DNA of 16,983 nt from the NCBI GenBank assembly GCA_937894565.1, contig CALBHK010000271.1, positions 1-16,983 on the forward strand, given 5' to 3'. Below, in pieces: positions 1 through 6,181 of the stretch. Numbering within the stretch: position 1 is the stretch's first letter; every line of letters begins with the position of its first letter. Below the pieces are notes generated by a model, which saw nothing but the letters and a program-made list of their open reading frames with translations, did not search any database and was not told the DNA's origin. This DNA comes from an uncultured Chlamydiae bacterium. Its GTDB lineage: Bacteria; Chlamydiota; Chlamydiia; Chlamydiales; CALBHK01. The position numbers and the translations under genes were made by a program.

Positions 1-22
1 TGTAAGGCTATAATTGCAACAG

Positions 23-140
23 CCCAGGGCAACGCCCTGGGTATGAATGGGTTAGGTATCGCAGCCTGAAGGGCTGCAAGAGTTAGCCTGATGCGTATGG
101 GATGGGCAGGATCGGCTAACGCCGGCAGGATGGGCAGGAT
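23..140. repeat. Cluster of short palindromes and a direct repeat upstream of tgt
   Basis: The gene-free start of the window holds three inverted repeats in a row. An 8-bp perfect hairpin with a 3-base loop lies at 23-41 (CCCAGGGC-aac-GCCCTGGG). A 6-bp hairpin with a 5-base loop lies at 61-77 (GCAGCC...GGCTGC). A 7-bp pair lies at 82-88 and 114-120 (GTTAGCC...GGCTAAC). A 13-bp unit, GGATGGGCAGGAT, occurs twice in direct orientation at 100-112 and 128-140. None of the hairpins is followed by a T-run, so they do not look like intrinsic terminators. The first two resemble REP-like two-hairpin repeats that I recall from many bacterial genomes; that likeness is from memory. Nothing else was recognised between 1 and 158. 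Confidence 0.6.
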
Positions 141-158
141 AACTATGCTTATTAAGGA

Positions 159-186
159 TTTAACTTCTCTCTCTCTTTTTTAAAAT
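159..186 (+). promoter_or_regulatory. Possible tgt promoter (weak)
   Basis: TTTAAC at 159-164 and TAAAAT at 181-186 are separated by 16 bases. The -10 fits the consensus well (5 of 6) and the -35 poorly (3 of 6). Transcription would begin near base 193, leaving a leader of about 130 bases before the preferred tgt start at 322. The spacer is a pyrimidine-rich CT run. Low confidence. Confidence 0.25.
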
Positions 187-321
187 AAAGAAAGATAGGA
201 TTATGTTTTTCTTATGAAGTATAGTTATCCTGCCTATCTGTTCTTCTTCTTCTGTTTTTCCACCTCTTTGTTTGCACTCTTTTCTTTAATGCTTTATTCT
301 ATTGAAAAATTTGGAAACAAA

Positions 322-1419
322 ATGAAGTTTACGATAAACAAAAGCGATTCTCAAACTAAAGCGCGTACAGGTGTGATTGAAACGGCACATGGTCCTATTG
401 AAACGCCTATTTTTATGCCGGTAGGAACAAGAGGGGCAGTGAAGACCCTTCTTAATCGCCAGTTAGAAGAGATTGGTGCGCAGATTATTTTAGGCAATAC
501 CTACCATTTGATGCTGCGTCCTGGGGTAGAAATTCTAAAAAAAGCAGGGGGATTGCACCGCTTTATGGGGTGGGAGCGTCCTATTTTAACCGATTCAGGC
601 GGTTTTCAGGTTTTTTCTCTCTCAAAGTTAAATAAGATCGCGCAGGAGGGGGTCTATTTTCAGTCGCATATTGATGGCAGCCGTCATTTTTTAGGGCCTA
701 AAGAGAGCATGGAAATTCAAAAGGTCATTGGTTCTGATATTGTCATGGCTTTTGATGAGTGCACGCCTTATCCTTGCAAACCTGAAGAAAGTGAGAAAGC
801 TTTGGAGCGAACGCATCGCTGGGCGCAGATGTGCGCAGACTATCCACTTCAAGAACACCAGGCACTTTTTGGAATCGTACAGGGAAGCGTCTATCCAGAA
901 CAGCGGCGTTTTTCAGCTGAAACGTTAGCTAAGTTAGATCTGCCTGGGTATGCCATTGGCGGATTGTCTGTTGGAGAGCCTGCAGATCTGATGTATGCGA
1001 TGATTGAAGAGGTGGAGCCCTATTTGCCCAAAGAAAAACCGCGCTATTTAATGGGGGTGGGCACACCGCGCAATTTAATAGAAGCGGTTAGACGCGGGAT
1101 TGATCTTTTTGACTGCGTGATGCCTACCCGAAATGCGCGCAACGGAACAGCTTTTACCTGGCAGGGTAAAATTACGATTAAAGCGGGCAAATATGCTGAT
1201 GATTTTTCTGCTTTAGATGCGCAAACTCAATGCTACGCCAGCCAATTTTCTAAGGCCTATATTCGTCATTTATTGAATGTGGATGAAATTACAGGACTGA
1301 CATTAGTTTCAATGCATAATCTGGCTTTCTATTTGGATTTCATGCAGCAGATGCGCAAAGCAATCCAAGAGGAAACTTTCGAGGAATTTTACAGAAGAGT
1401 TTGTGCTATTTACCCTTAA
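322..1419 (+). CDS. tgt: Queuine tRNA-ribosyltransferase (tRNA-guanine transglycosylase)
   Basis: Exchanges the wobble guanine of tRNAs with GUN anticodons for preQ1, the base-insertion step of queuosine synthesis, in the cytosol. The 365-residue protein aligns along its length with E. coli Tgt. Visible motifs are TDSGGFQVFSL (general-acid Asp91), FDECTPYP (Asp145, Cys147, base recognition), GIVQGS, GGLSVGE, and FDCVMPTRNARNG with nucleophile Asp264. The start at 322 is chosen because MKF matches the family N-terminus. The frame is open back to 214, adding 36 mostly hydrophobic residues, but that stretch lacks a well-spaced ribosome site and includes an inverted copy of an upstream repeat. 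Odd: the zinc motif CxCxxC reads TxCxxS (only Cys304 kept), although His332 remains. It converges with the next gene across an 8-base gap that is part of a run of nine T. queA is not in the window. Confidence 0.95.
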   Translation: MKFTINKSDSQTKARTGVIETAHGPIETPIFMPVGTRGAVKTLLNRQLEEIGAQIILGNTYHLMLRPGVEILKKAGGLHRFMGWERPILTDSGGFQVFSLSKLNKIAQEGVYFQSHIDGSRHFLGPKESMEIQKVIGSDIVMAFDECTPYPCKPEESEKALERTHRWAQMCADYPLQEHQALFGIVQGSVYPEQRRFSAETLAKLDLPGYAIGGLSVGEPADLMYAMIEEVEPYLPKEKPRYLMGVGTPRNLIEAVRRGIDLFDCVMPTRNARNGTAFTWQGKITIKAGKYADDFSALDAQTQCYASQFSKAYIRHLLNVDEITGLTLVSMHNLAFYLDFMQQMRKAIQEETFEEFYRRVCAIYP

Positions 1420-1427
1420 TTTTTTTT

Positions 1428-2258
1428 TCAAAGTGTTACTTTTTGATTAAGGTCGAGCGCTTCTTGTTGATTTAAATTCTCATTAAAATATTTGGGGAGA
1501 ACTTTGTTGTAAAACTCCTTAGTCAGGCTATTTATTGTCTCCTCGTCTTTTGCACGTTCGATTGCCTTTTCATACTTTTTAAACTCGTTGCTAGAAAAAA
1601 GTTTTTTCAGCACCTCTTTTAAAGATTTCTCTGTTTCAATCGCTTGCTCTGGTTTTAAATATTTTATTTGACTTCTTTTAACGGAAAGAAAGTTGGCGCC
1701 GTAAAATAAGATAGCCTGCTTTAACCATGCCGGGTTTAACTTCTCGTTTTTATCGGTAAGTTGCTTTTTAGGAATAGAAAGAATCTTGCCTTTGTCGAAG
1801 AAATCGCTAACTTTTATTGATTTTATAGATTCAATTTCCTCAGAATTAAAATTTTTTTCTTTTATTTCACCCTCATCATTGCCTAGGAGATTTAGATTAT
1901 TTTCTTCTTTTCGGACTTGGCGGTAATTAAAGTAAGTTTTAGCAAGGTCGGGAATGAGAAATAGGGATCCAAGTCCTATAATCTGTGCAGCTGCGCGTAA
2001 AATATGCAATGCCTTATAGGGTTGATCTTTATAATTTACCGACTCTTTAATGGTGCCTATGCCTGCAAATATGCCTAATACGGGAATATAGCCCACAACT
2101 TTGCGGATATTTCTTTGCACATAAGCATTAGAGGGCTCTTTAGTGACGTTTTCCCGAATGCATCCTTCAACTTCCCCTATTTCTTCTTTATGAGAAAAAG
2201 TAGAATGAAATTTTGAAGTTTCAAAACCAAAAGAATTATTGTTTACTTCATGAGTCAT
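1428..2258 (-). CDS. Hypothetical protein with two-lobed hydrophobic domain (Inc-like candidate)
   Basis: Not recognised as a named family. The 276-residue protein has a polar N-terminus (1-50), then two hydrophobic segments at about 54-70 (around GYIPVLGIFAGIGTI) and 84-104 (around ALHILRAAAQIIGLGSLFLIP). A short polar linker separates them. The C-terminal half (about 110-276) is long, hydrophilic, Lys/Glu-rich and probably helical. There is no cleavable signal peptide. Paired hydrophobic lobes inside a hydrophilic protein are the general layout of chlamydial inclusion-membrane (Inc) proteins, which are type III secreted, but the linker here is longer than a tight hairpin. The layout is therefore only suggestive. 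The gene is more AT-rich than tgt and sits antisense between tgt and yajC, which are neighbours in many bacteria. No clear Shine-Dalgarno precedes the start. An ordinary membrane protein of unknown role is the main alternative. Confidence 0.75.
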   Translation of the reverse strand: MTHEVNNNSFGFETSKFHSTFSHKEEIGEVEGCIRENVTKEPSNAYVQRNIRKVVGYIPVLGIFAGIGTIKESVNYKDQPYKALHILRAAAQIIGLGSLFLIPDLAKTYFNYRQVRKEENNLNLLGNDEGEIKEKNFNSEEIESIKSIKVSDFFDKGKILSIPKKQLTDKNEKLNPAWLKQAILFYGANFLSVKRSQIKYLKPEQAIETEKSLKEVLKKLFSSNEFKKYEKAIERAKDEETINSLTKEFYNKVLPKYFNENLNQQEALDLNQKVTL

Positions 2259-2280
2259 ATTAATACCATGATGTTGTTTA

Positions 2281-2296
2281 TATAATAATTATTATA
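2281..2296. repeat. 16-bp perfect AT palindrome in the divergent promoter region
   Basis: TATAATAATTATTATA is fully self-complementary and lies between the hypothetical gene (-) and yajC (+). It overlaps the predicted -10 of the minus-strand gene. It could be an operator, or chance in a very AT-rich stretch. Confidence 0.4.
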
Positions 2297-2320
2297 ATTG
2301 TATTATTTTATAATTAGCAA
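2291..2320 (-). promoter_or_regulatory. Predicted promoter of the hypothetical gene
   Basis: On the minus strand, TTGCTA (2315-2320, 4 of 6 to consensus) and a perfect TATAAT (2291-2296) are separated by 18 bases. Transcription would start near 2284, leaving a leader of about 25 bases before the start codon at 2258. Confidence 0.5.
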
Positions 2321-2338
2321 TAGGCGTTGACTTGCGTG

Positions 2339-2368
2339 TTGACTTAACAGAGGGAGTTGGTGTATAAC
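2339..2368 (+). promoter_or_regulatory. Predicted yajC promoter with duplicated -35-like box
   Basis: TTGACT (2339-2344) and TATAAC (2363-2368) are separated by 18 bases, each matching 5 of 6 sigma70/sigma66-type consensus positions. Transcription would begin near 2375, about 32 bases before the yajC start. A second TTGACT lies 12 bases upstream at 2327-2332, as part of a direct repeat of GTTGACTT (2326-2333 and 2338-2345). This could be a spare -35 or a binding site. Confidence 0.6.
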
Positions 2369-2406
2369 CGTGTTGTTTTTAAATGTTACAAAACAAGGAA
2401 GAGATA

Positions 2407-2775
2407 ATGAAAAAAGTGTTATTTCCCGTATCAGCGTTTATTTTGAGCGTGGCAACTCTTTTTGGTCAGGAGGATGCTCCTCCTTCTCAAAAAGGAGAAT
2501 TTATCCAGATGTTTTTCTTATTTGGCTTGGCGATTGTTTTCTTTTACTTCATTATGTGGAGGCCAGAGCAAAAACGACGTAAAGCGCAAGAAGAGCAGCG
2601 CAGCCAGCTTAAAAAGGGCGATAGAGTATTGGCTATGGGAATTATTGGAATAGTCAATAGTATTAAGGAAACAACGGTGATTCTTAAAATGGTGGATGGC
2701 TCTAAAATAGAGGTGCTTAAAGGCGCCATTTCAGAGGTTATGGCGCCTGCTTCGGGCCCCGAAGAGTCAGAGTAG
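2407..2775 (+). CDS. yajC: Sec translocon accessory subunit YajC
   Basis: Small inner-membrane protein that associates with SecD-SecF and supports SecYEG export. The 122-residue product has the family layout: a membrane helix at about 33-50 ending in WRPEQKRRK, then a soluble domain with LKKGDRVLAMGIIGIV (68-83) and a beta-rich stretch. It also carries an extra hydrophobic N-terminus (residues 1-20), which looks like a signal peptide or a second anchor and is unusual for YajC. The start at 2407 is preferred over an in-frame ATG at 2383 because AAGGA at 2395-2399 is spaced 7 bases from it. The usual neighbour secD does not follow; instead a convergent gene lies beyond a repeat. tgt lies upstream on the same strand, separated by an opposite-strand gene. 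Confidence 0.9.
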   Translation: MKKVLFPVSAFILSVATLFGQEDAPPSQKGEFIQMFFLFGLAIVFFYFIMWRPEQKRRKAQEEQRSQLKKGDRVLAMGIIGIVNSIKETTVILKMVDGSKIEVLKGAISEVMAPASGPEESE

Positions 2776-2807
2776 GGGAGAGAACGGGAGTTGCTAGAGA
2801 GAGGGAA

Positions 2808-2998
2808 GTTAACCGCAGAGCCGCAAAGTACGCAGAGGAATCGCAGAGGAAGATTTTTAGGTTTATAAAGGCTTCTCTTTGGGTTTGCGGTTAATCTCCC
2901 ATACTTTTCGATTCAGACTCTTTGTGTTGAATTGCTTCTCTCCTACCCCCACTCTTCCTCTGCGTTTGCTCTGCGCTCTTTGCGGCTCTGCGGTTAAC
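2808..2998. repeat. Long imperfect inverted repeat, CGCAGAG family, locus 1
   Basis: Two 46-base arms (2808-2853 and 2953-2998) are inverted copies with about 42 matching positions, around a 99-base spacer. Each arm begins GTTAACCGCAGAGCCGCAAAG and continues with further CGCAGAG units. In the left arm, GCAGAG or GCAAAG starts at 2815, 2823, 2832 and 2843, a period of 8 to 11 bases. The spacer contains another fragment, TTGCGGTTAA. The element fills the gap between convergent yajC and the phosphatase gene, where a transcript from either side would fold into a long hairpin, so it could act as a boundary or terminator. The same unit recurs between nqrF and nadE. Confidence 0.85.
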
Positions 2999-3037
2999 TC
3001 TTCTTTTCTCTTCCCCTTCCCTCTCTTTCCTTCTCTT
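2998..3037. repeat. 40-base homopyrimidine tract next to inverted repeat locus 1
   Basis: Every base from 2998 to 3037 is C or T on the plus strand. The tract abuts the right arm of the inverted repeat and reaches the stop codon of the phosphatase gene. Such tracts can form triplex (H-DNA) structures. A matching purine-rich flank lies beside the left arm (around 2796-2808). Confidence 0.7.
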
Positions 3038-4247
3038 ATTCAGATTCTTCGCGCACTTCATCAAAGACAACGCCCATGTGGTCTACTGCTTGGTAGGTTT
3101 GGATCTTATCACGTACTGTCGCTACAATAAAATGGCGTTTTTGTGCTGTTTTTACTAAGTACCACTCTTGGGAGGGATCCATTGGTTTTCTGGGATTGCT
3201 CACCCCCCACCCGCCATCGCCCATATAGAAAGGGCCAGATTCATTCTTTTTGCCATTTTTAATTTTGAAAGTTCTCTTATAGGCATGATCGTGATGTTCA
3301 AATCCCACTTTAACGCCAAATTCTTCAAAAATGGGCAGCCAGTTATTGCGCATAAGAGAAGAGACCTCTTCATTTTTTTTACGAGTAGACGGGTAGGAAG
3401 GAACGTGGTAAATAGCATATTTGAGGGGAACGTTGCGCCTTTCGCTCATTGTGGCACGCAGCCAATCTGTCTGCTTGCCAGCTATTGGATTGGTATGGCC
3501 GGAATCGAGAAGCCAAATGCTCATATAACTTCCAAAATCCACTACCCTATAAGCCTCTTCTTGTCCCCCTCTGCGAAATAAGGTGTAAAAGATGGGGGCA
3601 TCAGCTTTAGTGCGATTATAGCGTCCTTTAGTATCTTCATTGCTTGTGGTGGCTAAAATAGGCACCATATGGCCTCTTTGAGTGATCATTGTTTGCTTCC
3701 ACATCTTAAGAAAGGTGAGATAGCGTTTAAAATCATCCGGCCGTCTTGTGTCTTTATCAGCAGAATAGGCAAGATCCCCGCCTAATAAGGCAAAGCTAGG
3801 ACTATAAAGAGCTGCATGACGTGTAGTTTCTTCCATAGCTTCTATGCTGTCGTGGTAAATATCGCCTCCCACTACAAAGCGAATGGGTTGAGTGTGGTTT
3901 TTAGGCATAGTGCGAAAGGTGTAGACCTTTGCTTCACAGCCTGCGCGGAATCGATAGTCGGTATTGGGATGAAGATTTGTAATCTCTACTTGATGAAGAA
4001 AGTATTCATCAAACCCCTCAGGTATTGGAATGGCCGTTCCCCCTGCTTGCAGCCACTTATGATCCCCTATCTTTTGATAATTCACAATGGAGCCATTGCA
4101 TTCCTGGCCTAATGTAATCCAAGAAACCAGCATTGTGGTACGAGGGTCGCCACTCCATGTTAAATAGAGTGCTTCCGGCTCTCCTACTTCGGCTGCAAAG
4201 CATAAGGGAAACAAACATAGAGCAATGCCTAGGATGAACTTGTACAT
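3036..4247 (-). CDS. Secreted purple-acid-phosphatase-like metallophosphoesterase
   Basis: Probable exported metal-dependent phosphoesterase; the substrate is unknown. The 403-residue protein starts with a signal peptide (about 1-19, ending near CFAA). A fibronectin-like N-terminal domain follows (about 24-115), as in purple acid phosphatases, then a calcineurin-type domain. Predicted metal ligands are Asp129 (GGDIY), Asp158 and Tyr161 (GGDLAYS), Asn203, His281 (YAIYHVP), and His319 and His321 (HHDHAYKR). Odd: the usual GNH[D/E] reads SNED, so the His after the metal-binding Asn, which helps catalysis in plant enzymes, is Glu204. The tyrosine ligand separates it from generic metallophosphatases. 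It follows htpG with a 3-base gap; its likely ribosome site AGGAG (4259-4263) lies within the htpG end, 11 bases from the start. Co-transcription with htpG is likely. Confidence 0.85.
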   Translation of the reverse strand: MYKFILGIALCLFPLCFAAEVGEPEALYLTWSGDPRTTMLVSWITLGQECNGSIVNYQKIGDHKWLQAGGTAIPIPEGFDEYFLHQVEITNLHPNTDYRFRAGCEAKVYTFRTMPKNHTQPIRFVVGGDIYHDSIEAMEETTRHAALYSPSFALLGGDLAYSADKDTRRPDDFKRYLTFLKMWKQTMITQRGHMVPILATTSNEDTKGRYNRTKADAPIFYTLFRRGGQEEAYRVVDFGSYMSIWLLDSGHTNPIAGKQTDWLRATMSERRNVPLKYAIYHVPSYPSTRKKNEEVSSLMRNNWLPIFEEFGVKVGFEHHDHAYKRTFKIKNGKKNESGPFYMGDGGWGVSNPRKPMDPSQEWYLVKTAQKRHFIVATVRDKIQTYQAVDHMGVVFDEVREESE

Positions 4248-4250
4248 GTT

Positions 4251-6056
4251 TTATTGTTCTCCTGCCATAATGGCTAATTTTTCCATCAAACGAGCCGTGC
4301 GCTCTATAAAGGTATTGATGGCTTGCGGCTCAATTTCTCTTTGAGAGAGTTGGGAGAGCTCATACACGCCATCCACTAGTTCCTTTGCCAGCTCTTTGTC
4401 TTTATCTTTTAATTTTTCAATCGCACAAATAAGAGGGTTGTTGGTGTTAACAACAAGCGTCTGCTCAGTTTTCATACTTCCCTCTGATCCCATCAGGCGC
4501 ATATACTCTTTGAGCCGCCTTTGGTTTTCTTCCACGATCAATAGAGCGGGAATCTGGACGTTAGATAGGCTTTTGGCCTCTACTTTTATCTCTTCTCTTC
4601 TATTTAACAGATCTTCAATCGCATTTGCAATCTGCTCGGCATTGACTGCTGGCTTTTCTTGTCGGATCAACAATTCTTCTACTGCGCCGTCTAAGCGTTG
4701 AAATTTCACGGGCTTAAGATGGCGTTCCAAATGATTGATTAAATAATGGTCAATAGGGGCATCCATACAGAGAATATCTATATTTTTTTCTCTAAATAGA
4801 TTTATCAGAGGAACGTTATGCTGTTCATCTGTGGCATAAATAATTTTTTCAGGTAATTTGTCTTTGTTTCTTTCAATGTACTCCTGCGCATGGATCCATT
4901 CTCCCTGGGTAGTTTTCCATAAAAGGAGCTCTTTGATGCGTTCATAAAACTTTTCATCTTCCAAAGCGCCTAACTTAACAACAAAGCTGACATCTTTCCA
5001 GCACTGAAAAAATCTCTCCTTCTCTGTCTTATATAACAAGATCAAGCTTTCTGCTACTTTTTTGGATATGTGGGTAGCTAATTGCCGTACTGTGCGATCT
5101 GATTGAAGAGTGCTGCGTGAAACATTAAGGGGAATGTCGGGACTATCAATCACACCGCGCAATGCTGTTAAGTATTCTGGTAACACATCTTTGCAATTAT
5201 CCGCTACAAAAACGCGGTTGCAATAGAGATGCACTGTGCTTTTTTTGAGATCAAATTGTTTATCGAGTTTAGGAAAATAGAGAATTCCCTTAAGATGAAA
5301 GGGATAGTCTACATTTAAATGCACCCAAAAAAGAGGCCCTGCATCGTATGGGTAGAGATAGCGGTAAAAGTCCAAATAGTCCTCTTTTGTACATTCAGAA
5401 GTAGGTTTAATCCAAAGAGGTTCTTGGGAGTTAATGCGCTCTTGTCCAAGGAAGATAGGATAGGGGAGAAATCGGCAAAAACGCTCTAAGACTTCGCGCA
5501 TTTTATTTTCATCCAAATATTCTTCATTTTCTTTTCCTAAATGCAGCGTAATTTCTGTTCCGCGTGTCTCTCGTTTCCCTTCCCCCAATTCATATTTTGC
5601 AGAGCCATCACATCTCCAATACGCGCTTTTAGAACCTTCTTTATAAGAAAGAGTCTCGATTTCTACCACATCCGCTACCATGTAAGCGGAATAAAAGCCG
5701 AGCCCAAAGTGGCCAATAATTTGATTATCGGCACCTTTGCCTTTGTATTTTTCAACAAAAGCCTCAGCCCCGGAAAAGGCGATTTGGGCAATGTATTGTT
5801 TAACTTCATCGGCGCTCATGCCGATTCCTGTGTCGGTAAATGTCAGAGTCTTTTTTTCTTTGTTAATCTCGATATGGATAGAAAACTCGCTTTCTATGTC
5901 GGCCTCTTTACAGTCGATGAGAATTTTTAGCTTATGGATGGCATCGCAAGCGTTAGAAACTAATTCCCTTACAAAAATATCTTTCTCTGAATAGAGCCAT
6001 TTTTTAATGATCGGGAGAATATTCTCGCTGTGAATTTCAAGATGATGAGTGCTCAT
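4251..6056 (-). CDS. htpG: Hsp90-family chaperone HtpG
   Basis: Cytosolic ATP-dependent dimeric chaperone. The 601-residue length is close to E. coli HtpG (624). The N-terminal GHKL ATPase domain shows RELVSNACDA with Glu31, Asn35 and Asp38; TDTGIGM with Asp75; the nucleotide lid segment GHFGLGFYSAYMVAD (115-129); and GTEITLHL. The middle domain has NVSRSTLQ with the ATP-sensing Arg314. The C-terminal dimerisation region is shorter and less conserved. The start is supported by GAAGG at 6066-6070, 9 bases upstream. It is divergent from nqrF and heads a likely two-gene unit with the phosphatase gene. No CIRCE heat-shock element was found in the upstream gap. All catalytic residues I checked are intact. 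Confidence 0.96.
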   Translation of the reverse strand: MSTHHLEIHSENILPIIKKWLYSEKDIFVRELVSNACDAIHKLKILIDCKEADIESEFSIHIEINKEKKTLTFTDTGIGMSADEVKQYIAQIAFSGAEAFVEKYKGKGADNQIIGHFGLGFYSAYMVADVVEIETLSYKEGSKSAYWRCDGSAKYELGEGKRETRGTEITLHLGKENEEYLDENKMREVLERFCRFLPYPIFLGQERINSQEPLWIKPTSECTKEDYLDFYRYLYPYDAGPLFWVHLNVDYPFHLKGILYFPKLDKQFDLKKSTVHLYCNRVFVADNCKDVLPEYLTALRGVIDSPDIPLNVSRSTLQSDRTVRQLATHISKKVAESLILLYKTEKERFFQCWKDVSFVVKLGALEDEKFYERIKELLLWKTTQGEWIHAQEYIERNKDKLPEKIIYATDEQHNVPLINLFREKNIDILCMDAPIDHYLINHLERHLKPVKFQRLDGAVEELLIRQEKPAVNAEQIANAIEDLLNRREEIKVEAKSLSNVQIPALLIVEENQRRLKEYMRLMGSEGSMKTEQTLVVNTNNPLICAIEKLKDKDKELAKELVDGVYELSQLSQREIEPQAINTFIERTARLMEKLAIMAGEQ

Positions 6057-6085
6057 AATAATTAACCTTCAAGTTATTTGGGTGT

Positions 6086-6114
6086 ATTATAAAGATTTAA
6101 GAAGTAAAGGGCAA
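6086..6114 (-). promoter_or_regulatory. Predicted htpG promoter
   Basis: On the minus strand, TTGCCC (6109-6114, 4 of 6) and a perfect TATAAT (6086-6091) are separated by 17 bases. Transcription would start near 6079, about 23 bases before the htpG start codon. This reads as a housekeeping-type promoter. Confidence 0.6.
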
Positions 6115-6127
6115 GAGAGGCGGCCTA

Positions 6128-6156
6128 TTGAACATAAACAGGTGGAACTGTATTTT
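6128..6156 (+). promoter_or_regulatory. Predicted nqrF promoter
   Basis: TTGAAC (6128-6133) and TATTTT (6151-6156) are separated by 17 bases, each matching 4 of 6 consensus positions. Transcription would start near 6163, about 19 bases before the nqrF start. It is back to back with the htpG promoter, with 13 bases between the two -35 boxes. Confidence 0.4.
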
Positions 6157-6181
6157 TCAGGATAAGAACCGATGAGGGGTT

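Noticed and set aside
100..140. Possible start of a CRISPR array from the two 13-bp direct repeats
   Set aside because: Only two copies, too short, with a 15-base gap between them and no cas genes.
1420..1428. Run of nine T after tgt as an intrinsic terminator
   Set aside because: No stable hairpin was found directly upstream of the run, so a terminator cannot be supported.
2808..2998. Inverted repeat as insertion-sequence ends
   Set aside because: The 99-base spacer has no transposase and no flanking target duplication is evident; at most a non-autonomous element.
2879..3130. Plus-strand open frame of 83 codons across inverted repeat locus 1
   Set aside because: Its sequence is the translated repeat arm and pyrimidine tract (LCALCGSAV, then Phe/Pro/Leu runs) and it runs into the phosphatase gene on the other strand. 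No ribosome site or family match.
3168..3581. 137-codon open frame antisense to the phosphatase gene
   Set aside because: Opposite strand of a gene with intact metal-binding motifs; no recognisable product.
5541..5930. 129-codon open frame antisense to htpG
   Set aside because: Lies wholly within the conserved ATPase domain of htpG; composition is that of a shadow frame.
6057..6181. CIRCE heat-shock operator before htpG
   Set aside because: No TTAGCACTC / GAGTGCTAA pair is present in the gap.
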